NCBI GenBank assembly: GCA_947479055.1
Contig: CANJYE010000029.1
Location: 1 to 38,224 of the forward strand
Source: Erythrobacteraceae bacterium
GTDB taxonomy: Bacteria; Pseudomonadota; Alphaproteobacteria; Sphingomonadales; Sphingomonadaceae
Direction: 5' to 3'
DNA length: 38,224 bases
Within the stretch, counting starts at the first letter, position 1. Every line of letters begins with the position of its first letter. Shown here one piece after another: positions 32,917-38,224 of this stretch. The notes beneath the pieces were generated by a model. That model was not told the DNA's origin. It ran no database searches and saw only the letters and a list, made by a program, of their open reading frames with translations. Both the position numbers and the translations under genes were made by a program.

Positions 32917-33281
32917 TGGCAGCCGGACCTGCGGCAGGCGATCCGGCAACCATCATCGCCTTTCCCCGGCAGGGTCCGCTGCAGGTCGGTTTCGACCGGA
33001 TCGAGCTCCAGAAAATCCTCGATCTCTATGGCCGCATGGTCGCAGCCGGGCAGTGGCGCGATTATGCGATGAACTTCGCGGCGGACGCAGCCAGCTTTTC
33101 CGCCTATCGCCGCACTTCGGAACGCCCGCAGGCACTGATCGAGAAGCGCCCGGCGCTGCGCAACCGGCAGGGCATGTGGACCCTGTTCGGCGAACACGGC
33201 CAGGTGCTGCGGCGCGGCCACGAACTGCCCGGCGTGCTCGCCCCGGTAGAGCGGCGACTGCTCAAGCTGGTGGCGGATTAG
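32916..33281 (+). CDS. DUF2794 family protein
   Basis: A 121-aa conserved alphaproteobacterial protein of unknown function. Landmarks are PLQVGFDRIELQKILDLYGRMVAAGQWRDYAMNF and ASFSAYRRTSERPQALIEKRPALRNRQGMWTLFGEHGQVLRRGHEL. It is small, soluble and rich in basic and aromatic residues. The ATG shares its A with the cysE stop (TGATG), so it is coupled to cysE. It ends 3 bp before the convergent SDR gene. Confidence 0.85.
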   Translation: MAAGPAAGDPATIIAFPRQGPLQVGFDRIELQKILDLYGRMVAAGQWRDYAMNFAADAASFSAYRRTSERPQALIEKRPALRNRQGMWTLFGEHGQVLRRGHELPGVLAPVERRLLKLVAD

Positions 33282-33284
33282 CGG

Positions 33285-34196
33285 CTATCCCTTGCCACGC
33301 GCCTTCTGCAGCGCGGCCATCAGCACATCGCCCTGTTCCGGCCCGGTCTGCGGAACGAATGTGTCTTCGCGCCGGGAAATTGCCTCCCACTGGCTGGCGA
33401 AGCCTTCGACCGTGCATTCGCCCTCGGGCAGGATGATTGGCGGGTTCATCGTGATCCAGGCGGAGTGGAACCCGCCCGCCGCCGCGCCGACGATGGCGTT
33501 GCTTGGCGCGTCCTCGCTCACCAGAAACAGCGCGGCGGGCGCGATTTTTTCGGGCAGGAAGGCCTTGAGGATTTCCTCGGGATAGATGTCTTCCGTCATG
33601 CGCGTGGCCGCCAGTGGGGCGATCGCGTTGACCCGGATGTTGTATTTCGCCCCTTCGAGATGGAGTGTCTTGGCCAGGCCGACCAGCCCGGCCTTGGCCG
33701 CAGCGTAATTGGCCTGGCCGAAATTGCCGAACAGCCCGCTGGAACTGGTGGTCATCAGGATCCGTCCGTAATTCTGCTCGCGCATCAGCGCCCAGCAGGC
33801 CTTGCTGGCGAAGGCCGAACCGATCAGGTGGACCCGTATCGCCAGTTCGAAGTCAGCAGGCTCCATCTTCAGGAAGGTCCGGTCGCGCAGGATGCCGGCA
33901 TTGTTGATCAGGATGTGGACGCCGCCCCAGCGCTCCTTCGCGCGGGCGACCATGGCTTCCATCTGCGCATATTCGCTGACCGAACCGCCATCGGCCATTG
34001 CCTCGCCCCCGGCGGCGCGGATTTCGGCGACCACTTGTTCGGCGGCGTCCGAAGTGCCGGTGCCGTCACGCGAAGCGCCAAGGTCGTTCACCACCACCTT
34101 CGCGCCACGCCGGGCCAGCGCCAGCGCATAGGCCCGGCCGAGGCCGCCGCCTGCTCCGGTTACGATTGCGACACGGTTTTCAAAGGAAATTGTCAT
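33285..34196 (-). CDS. SDR-family dehydrogenase, MFE2 hydroxyacyl-CoA dehydrogenase-like
   Basis: A 303-aa short-chain dehydrogenase. The Rossmann motif TGAGGGLGRAYALALARRGAKVVVNDLG, the NNAG motif (ILINNAGILRDRTF), the catalytic Ser in TTSSSGLFGNFGQ, and YAAAKAGLVGL with catalytic Tyr and Lys are all intact. The longer-than-usual substrate end and V-V-V-N-D-L-G resemble the 3-hydroxyacyl-CoA dehydrogenase domain of peroxisomal multifunctional enzyme type 2, suggesting fatty-acid or steroid oxidation; the substrate is inferred. GGAGGA lies just upstream of the start. It is divergent from the porin gene. Confidence 0.9.
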   Translation of the reverse strand: MTISFENRVAIVTGAGGGLGRAYALALARRGAKVVVNDLGASRDGTGTSDAAEQVVAEIRAAGGEAMADGGSVSEYAQMEAMVARAKERWGGVHILINNAGILRDRTFLKMEPADFELAIRVHLIGSAFASKACWALMREQNYGRILMTTSSSGLFGNFGQANYAAAKAGLVGLAKTLHLEGAKYNIRVNAIAPLAATRMTEDIYPEEILKAFLPEKIAPAALFLVSEDAPSNAIVGAAAGGFHSAWITMNPPIILPEGECTVEGFASQWEAISRREDTFVPQTGPEQGDVLMAALQKARGKG

Positions 34197-34242
34197 TCCG
34201 TCCTCCAGATGTGTCTTTACACAGGCAATATTGCGTCATGGA

Positions 34243-34260
34243 GTGTCACATAATTGTCAT
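34243..34260 (+). promoter_or_regulatory. candidate Pho box before the porin gene
   Basis: GTGTCAC (34243-34249) ATAA TTGTCAT (34254-34260) is a 7-4-7 direct repeat close to the PhoB consensus CTGTCAT-N4-CTGTCAT. It lies about 60 bp upstream of a porin of the phosphate-selective OprP/OprO family, which makes phosphate control plausible. Confidence 0.65.
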
Positions 34261-34318
34261 GGCCGGTGACTAGGGGTTCATAGGTCACATACAACGAATC
34301 AACGGGAAAGCCTTATCG

Positions 34319-35785
34319 ATGTCCGCACTTCGTCACATTTCAAACTTTGGTCTCGCCCCGCTCGCGGTGGTTGTCTCGCTCGGCTGGGCGATGCCCGCCC
34401 AGGCGCAAAGCGCCGGGGACGTGGCCGCGCTGCGCGCGGACATGGCGGCAATGCGGCAGGCGATGGAATCCATGGCCGCGCGGGTCAATACGCTGGAAGC
34501 ACAACTGGCCGATGCCAACGCCAAGGCCGATGCCGCCAGCGCCGCTGCCGCCTCGGCCAATGCGGCGGCGGCCAGTGCCAGCACCACTGCCATTGCTGTC
34601 AGGGATGCCACCAAGGGCGTGCCCAAGGTCAACTGGAAGGGCGCGCCCGAAATTGAGGGCGAGGGCGGCTGGAGCTTCAAGCCGCGCGGGCGCCTGCAGA
34701 TTGATGCCGGCTCCGTCAGCGCTCCATCGGCGGTCAAGGCGGCGGCCAATCTCAAGAATCCCGGCGGCCTCGGCTTCGCCAACGAGATGCGCCGCGCCTA
34801 CCTTGGCGTGGACGGCAAGATTCCGGGCGGCTTCAGCTATCGGGTCGAGGCGGACTTCGCCAACAGCGGTGTCGAACTGACTGACCTCTACGTCACCTAC
34901 CAGGCCAGCAAGGCGCTGAGCTTTACGGCCGGCCAGCACAAGCCGTTCTGGGGGCTGGAGGAAATCACCAGCGACTTGTTCACCACCTTCAACGAACGCG
35001 CCGCGATCAACACCGCCTTCGGTTATGAGCGGCGCGTCGGTCTGAGCGCCGCCTATGCCAAGGGCGATGTGCTGGTGCAGGCGGGTGTCTTCACCGACAA
35101 TGCTGCTGATCTCAACAACGACGAAAACAACAGCATCGGCTACGACGGCCGGATCGTGTTCATGCCGAAGCTTGCCGGCGGCCAACTGCATCTCGGTGGA
35201 TCTGTCCATGTCCGTGATCTCAAGGATTCGACCCCCGGCGCGATCCCGACCGTGCAATATCGTGTGCGACCGTTCATGCACACCACCGACACCCGTTTCA
35301 TCGATACCGGCAAGATCAATGCCACCAGCGAGACCGGCTACGGCCTGGAAGCCGCTTATCTGCGCGGACCGTTCCACTTCGCCGGGGAAACGCACTGGCA
35401 GAAGGTCAGCCGGCCTGGCGGCACCAACCCCACCTTCTTCGGCGGCTATGCCGAGGTCGGCTATTTCCTGACCAAGGGCGACACGCGCGGCTACAAGGGC
35501 GGCGCCTTTGACCGGACCAAGCCGGCGAACGGCGCTGACAAGGGTGGCATCGGCGCGATCGAGGTCAATCTGCGCTACGACTATCTCGATCTGAACGATG
35601 CCGGGATCACCGGCGGCAAGCAGAAGGGACTTGGTGTTTCTGTGGTCTGGACTCCGATCGCCTATGCCCGCTTCATCGCCAATTATGGCCGGATGAAATA
35701 TAGCGATGCGGCCATTATCACCGCCACTGGCGATCGCGATTACAGCGTGGATGCCATGGGGGTGCGTGCCCAATTCGACTTCTGA
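34319..35785 (+). CDS. OprP/OprO-family porin, probable phosphate-regulated
   Basis: A 488-aa outer-membrane porin. A signal peptide (LAPLAVVVSLGWAMPAQAQ) is followed by a coiled-coil, trimerisation-type segment (DVAALRADMAAMRQAMESM to ADANAKADAAS) with an Ala-rich run. The barrel follows: WSFKPRGRLQIDAGSV, NEMRRAYLGVDGKIPGGFSYRVEADFA, LSFTAGQHKPFWGLEEITSD, GYERRVGLSAAYAKGDVLVQAGVFTDN, and the C-terminal VRAQFDF with a terminal Phe. These match the phosphate-selective porin O/P family. A Pho box lies upstream. A perfect hairpin terminator follows at 35822. Anion specificity cannot be read with certainty. Confidence 0.92.
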   Translation: MSALRHISNFGLAPLAVVVSLGWAMPAQAQSAGDVAALRADMAAMRQAMESMAARVNTLEAQLADANAKADAASAAAASANAAAASASTTAIAVRDATKGVPKVNWKGAPEIEGEGGWSFKPRGRLQIDAGSVSAPSAVKAAANLKNPGGLGFANEMRRAYLGVDGKIPGGFSYRVEADFANSGVELTDLYVTYQASKALSFTAGQHKPFWGLEEITSDLFTTFNERAAINTAFGYERRVGLSAAYAKGDVLVQAGVFTDNAADLNNDENNSIGYDGRIVFMPKLAGGQLHLGGSVHVRDLKDSTPGAIPTVQYRVRPFMHTTDTRFIDTGKINATSETGYGLEAAYLRGPFHFAGETHWQKVSRPGGTNPTFFGGYAEVGYFLTKGDTRGYKGGAFDRTKPANGADKGGIGAIEVNLRYDYLDLNDAGITGGKQKGLGVSVVWTPIAYARFIANYGRMKYSDAAIITATGDRDYSVDAMGVRAQFDF

Positions 35786-35821
35786 CGCAAACGGCCTGCG
35801 CCTGAACAGCGAGCGGGCTTG

Positions 35822-35849
35822 ATGGGCCTCCGGGAGACCGGAGGCCCAT
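35822..35849 (+). terminator. rho-independent terminator after the porin gene
   Basis: ATGGGCCTCCGG (35822-35833) pairs perfectly over 12 bp with CCGGAGGCCCAT (35838-35849) around a GAGA tetraloop. TTCGTT follows on the plus strand. It lies 36 nt after the porin stop, between convergent genes. Confidence 0.85.
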
Positions 35850-35859
35850 TTCGTTCCGG

Positions 35860-36528
35860 TCAAAGGTCGTGCAGGGCAGGGACCAGCGCGCCGAAATGGT
35901 CGATCACGGCCTGGGCCCCCAGATCGGCCACCGGGCGATCGCTGAAGCCGAAACTGACTGCGACGCAGGGTATCCCCGCTGCCAGCGCTGCACCGGTATC
36001 GCTGGTGGTATCGCCCACAAAGGCCGCGCTTCCACCACCGCAACGGCGGACCATCTCATGCAGCAGGTCAGGCTCCGGCTTGGCCTTGCCGGGACCGAGC
36101 GTATCGCCGCCGATGATTGTGGTGAAGCGGTCGGCGAGGCCGATGGTGTCCAGCAACTGGTTGGCGAACCGTTCGAACTTGTTGGTGACCACCGCCAGCT
36201 GGCAGCCCAGCCCGGCCAGCTCGTCCAGCATTGCTTCACAGCCGGGATAGGGTCTCGTGTGGACGGCCAGGTTGGCCTCGTAGAAGCGCAGCAGCTCCTT
36301 GTAGAGCGGCTTGAATTCCTCCTCGCTCATCCCGCCTTCCAGCACCAGCGCGCGTTCCAGCATGCGCTTGGCGCCCCGTCCGATCAGCGGAGTGATCTGT
36401 TCCTGCGGCAGGGTGGCGCGCCCGGCCAGCCGCAGCGCGTGGTTGACCGCCGCGCCAAGATCGCGCGAGGAATCGACAAGGGTGCCGTCAAGGTCGAACC
36501 CGACGATCTGGAAGGGAAATGGGGTCAT
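35860..36528 (-). CDS. gph: phosphoglycolate phosphatase, HAD superfamily
   Basis: A 222-aa HAD hydrolase that dephosphorylates 2-phosphoglycolate. Motif I is FDLDGTLVDSSRDL, with the nucleophile Asp. Motif II is VVTNKFERFANQLLD, the conserved Lys sits in GPGKAKPEPDLL, and motif IV is FVGDTTSDTGAALAAG. The cap region NHALRLAGRATLPQEQITPLIGRGAKRMLERAL matches Gph. The start at 36528 was chosen since motif I lies 11 residues in; the longer upstream frame overlaps glmU's leader. It is divergent from glmU (56-bp gap). Other HAD substrates cannot be excluded. Confidence 0.9.
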   Translation of the reverse strand: MTPFPFQIVGFDLDGTLVDSSRDLGAAVNHALRLAGRATLPQEQITPLIGRGAKRMLERALVLEGGMSEEEFKPLYKELLRFYEANLAVHTRPYPGCEAMLDELAGLGCQLAVVTNKFERFANQLLDTIGLADRFTTIIGGDTLGPGKAKPEPDLLHEMVRRCGGGSAAFVGDTTSDTGAALAAGIPCVAVSFGFSDRPVADLGAQAVIDHFGALVPALHDL

Positions 36529-36584
36529 GCGGTGGGCAACTGCCCGCGCTGTATGGAAACTGCAAGACTTTGGTGGCATGTCGC

Positions 36585-37946
36585 ATGGCCATGAGACCAA
36601 TTGCCACTGTGACCCTCGCCGCCGGCAAGGGCACCCGCATGAAAAGCGAACTGCACAAGGTGCTTCATCCCATCGCCGGACGGCCGATGCTGGAGCATCT
36701 GCTGGATGCCGCCGCGCAACTTTCGCCCGAACGCAATGTGGTGGTGGTCGGTTCCGGCCGAAAGCAGCTGGAAGCCCGGCTTGGCGGGCGCGCGACGATT
36801 GCCGTGCAGGAACCGCAGATGGGCACTGGCCACGCCGTGTTGCAGGCGCGCGCAGCGCTGGAAGGCTTCGATGGCGATGTGCTGATCCTCTATGGCGACG
36901 TGCCCTTCGTCAGCGTCAAGACGATGCGGGCGATGATCGACCGGCTGCGTGCGGCAGATGCGCCCGCCGTCGTCGTGCTGGCGTTCGAGCCGGAGGACAG
37001 CCTGCAATATGGCCGGGTGATCGCCAAAGGGGATCGCATCCTCAAGATGGTCGAACACAAGGATGCGAGCGCGGCGGAACGGGAATGCCGGCTGTGCAAT
37101 TCGGGCCTGATGGCGGTGCGATCCGCAGATCTGTTCGCGCTGCTCGGACGGGTCGGCAACAGCAATTCGCAAGGGGAATATTACCTCGTCGATATCGTCA
37201 ACCTGGCCAATGAGGATGGCCGCCATAGCGCGGTGGTCGTCACCGACGATCCGGACGAGGTGGCCGGGATCAACAGCCGGGCTGAACTGGCCGAAGCCGA
37301 AGCCCGCTGGCAGCAGCGCCGCCGCCTGGCCGCCATGGCCGACGGCGCGACCCTGATTGCGCCCGAGACCGTGTGGTTCGCCTGGGACACGCAACTGGGC
37401 CGCGATGTGCTGGTGGAACCCAACGTGTTCTTCGGCCCCGGTGTGAGCGTGGCGGACAATGTGACGATCCGCGCCTTCTGCCATATCGAAGGCGCGACGC
37501 TGGCGAGCGGGGTGGAAGTCGGCCCCTATGCCCGGCTGCGCCCCGGCGCGGTGCTGGAAGAAGGCTCGAAGATCGGCAATTTCGTGGAAATGAAGAAGGC
37601 GCGGCTCGGCAAGGGGGCCAAGGCCAACCACCTGACCTATTTGGGCGATGCCGATGTGGGCGCGGGCGCGAATATCGGCGCGGGCACGATCACCTGCAAT
37701 TATGACGGCTATTTCAAATACAGGACCGTGATCGGCGAACGGGCGTTCATCGGCTCCAACAGCTCGCTGATCGCGCCCGTCACGATCGGCGCGGACGCAA
37801 TCGTCGCGGCAGGAAGCGCGGTCAGCCGCGATGTGGCAGAGGGCGAACTGCGGATGGTGCGGGCCGAACAGCTGGTCAAGCCGGGCTGGGCCGACCGGTT
37901 TCATGATGCGATGAAGAAGCGCAAGAAGGACGCGGGGAAGGGGTAG
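36585..37946 (+). CDS. glmU: bifunctional N-acetylglucosamine-1-phosphate uridyltransferase / glucosamine-1-phosphate acetyltransferase
   Basis: A 453-aa enzyme making UDP-GlcNAc for peptidoglycan and LPS. The N-terminal uridyltransferase has LAAGKGTRMKSELHKVLHPIAGRPM, QEPQMGTGHAVLQA and ILYGDVPFV. The C-terminal left-handed beta-helix acetyltransferase has ARLRPGAVLEEGSKIGNFVEMKKARLGKGAKANHLTYLGDADVGAGANIGAGTITCNYDG, with the catalytic His in NHLTY. ATG at 36585 is followed by a second ATG two codons on; either could start. The ribosome-binding site is weak. A cut gene begins 3 nt after the stop. Confidence 0.97.
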   Translation: MAMRPIATVTLAAGKGTRMKSELHKVLHPIAGRPMLEHLLDAAAQLSPERNVVVVGSGRKQLEARLGGRATIAVQEPQMGTGHAVLQARAALEGFDGDVLILYGDVPFVSVKTMRAMIDRLRAADAPAVVVLAFEPEDSLQYGRVIAKGDRILKMVEHKDASAAERECRLCNSGLMAVRSADLFALLGRVGNSNSQGEYYLVDIVNLANEDGRHSAVVVTDDPDEVAGINSRAELAEAEARWQQRRRLAAMADGATLIAPETVWFAWDTQLGRDVLVEPNVFFGPGVSVADNVTIRAFCHIEGATLASGVEVGPYARLRPGAVLEEGSKIGNFVEMKKARLGKGAKANHLTYLGDADVGAGANIGAGTITCNYDGYFKYRTVIGERAFIGSNSSLIAPVTIGADAIVAAGSAVSRDVAEGELRMVRAEQLVKPGWADRFHDAMKKRKKDAGKG

Positions 37947-37948
37947 TC

Positions 37949-38098
37949 ATGGGGCTGACAGTGGCAGTTGGGCTTTACGCTCAAAACCTCGCAAAAGAAG
38001 GTGAAGAATTTCTGGAAGAGCCTTTCAATCAGTTGAACGAGGTTTTAGCGGAAAATGGGATGGCGCCGCACACCGAACCTAGGGTCAGGACCTGTTAA
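37949..38098 (+). pseudogene. 5' fragment of a gene interrupted by an IS5-type element
   Basis: The frame starts ATG 3 nt after glmU and reads 49 codons, including LYAQNLAKEGEEFLEEPFNQ and LNEVLAENGMAPHTEP, before TAA. The last few residues (about RVRTC) come from the inserted element. The true part, up to around residue 44, looks like the start of an unrecognised soluble protein, with less GC-rich codons than glmU. The remainder should lie beyond the insertion, outside the window. I cannot name the family. Confidence 0.6.
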
Positions 38099-38224
38099 AT
38101 TGCTTGCATGATGGGCTGAGGGTTGATTCAATGGTGGCACCAGGAGGTGCTGCTTGTGGACGATCTGTTTATGCTGAGCGAGGTGCAGATGCGCCGGATC
38201 AAGCCATTTTTCCCGCGATCGCAT
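38082..38224 (+). mobile_element. IS5-family insertion sequence, left end (runs off window)
   Basis: The reading frame of the gene after glmU breaks at about 38082, where GGGTCAGGACCTGTTAAAT begins. A transposase frame starts 75 bp later with a strong ribosome-binding site. The CTAG at 38079-38082 spanning the junction fits the YTAR-type target of IS5 relatives. The right end is not in the window, so the inverted repeat cannot be checked here. Confidence 0.7.
38156..38224 (+). CDS. IS5-family transposase, N-terminal fragment
   Basis: GTG at 38156 with AGGAGG (38142-38147) 8 nt upstream. The 23 residues seen, DLFMLSEVQMRRIKPFFPRSH, match the start of IS5-group DDE transposases (DLFWLS-x2-Q-x-x-R-x2-P-F-F-P-x-S-H). 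The frame is open to the window edge. The catalytic residues lie beyond it. Confidence 0.8.
   Translation, partial: MDDLFMLSEVQMRRIKPFFPRSH

Noticed and set aside
1-38224. tRNA and rRNA genes
   Set aside because: I looked for tRNA T-arm and CCA patterns; the only convincing one belongs to the tmRNA acceptor piece at 7243.

Overview
The window reads as alphaproteobacterial chromosome, most likely Sphingomonadales (genus not resolvable by eye). Supporting evidence: high GC with dense short-spaced operons, a circularly permuted two-piece tmRNA gene, the lptD-surA-pdxA-rsmA cluster, the purN/purM - DUF2066 - hdaA neighbourhood, and a ScfR/RamB-type regulator beside aceA. Most of the window is core housekeeping DNA; accessory traces lie at both edges and around 22.2-22.9 kb.

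Layout. 0-1 kb: an AT-richer unrecognised gene and a short repeat element. 1-4.4 kb: a sulfotransferase, a lipoprotein PQQ alcohol dehydrogenase with a C-terminal cytochrome c domain, and a NUDIX hydrolase. 4.4-7.8 kb: a LemA / TPM / TPM / NUDIX operon, mscL, permuted ssrA and a small membrane protein. 7.9-13.4 kb: glyoxylate shunt (ScfR regulator divergent from aceA, a 52-aa ORF, glcB). 13.4-19 kb: outer-membrane and maturation operon on the minus strand (lptD, surA, pdxA, rsmA). 19-21.6 kb: pepA-holC and ndk. 21.7-22.9 kb: an MddA-like methyltransferase gene cut off by a second copy of the repeat seen at 841, then repeat-rich non-coding DNA. 23-26.3 kb: a nitrosative-stress locus, with hcp divergent from an operon of an NsrR-like Rrf2 regulator, a truncated haemoglobin fused to a TehB/YeaR-type DUF1971 domain, and a membrane protein. 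A perfect FNR box and a second inverted repeat lie between the two arms. 26.3-28.2 kb: DUF2946 protein, a secreted probable outer-membrane protein whose mature N-terminus starts with a Cys cluster, and a TlpA-like thioredoxin. 28.2-33.3 kb: purN-purM, a 268-bp three-stem inverted-repeat element, DUF2066 protein, hdaA, cysE and DUF2794 protein. 33.3-38.2 kb: an SDR dehydrogenase divergent from a Pho-box-preceded OprP-like porin, gph, glmU, and a gene fragment cut by an IS5-type insertion that runs off the window.

The signals most worth a second look are the folded inverted-repeat element at 29953-30220, the haemoglobin-DUF1971 fusion with its shared control region, and the repeat family whose copy at 22224 supplies the stop codon of the truncated methyltransferase. 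All family assignments were made by reading translated sequences; no database search was run.
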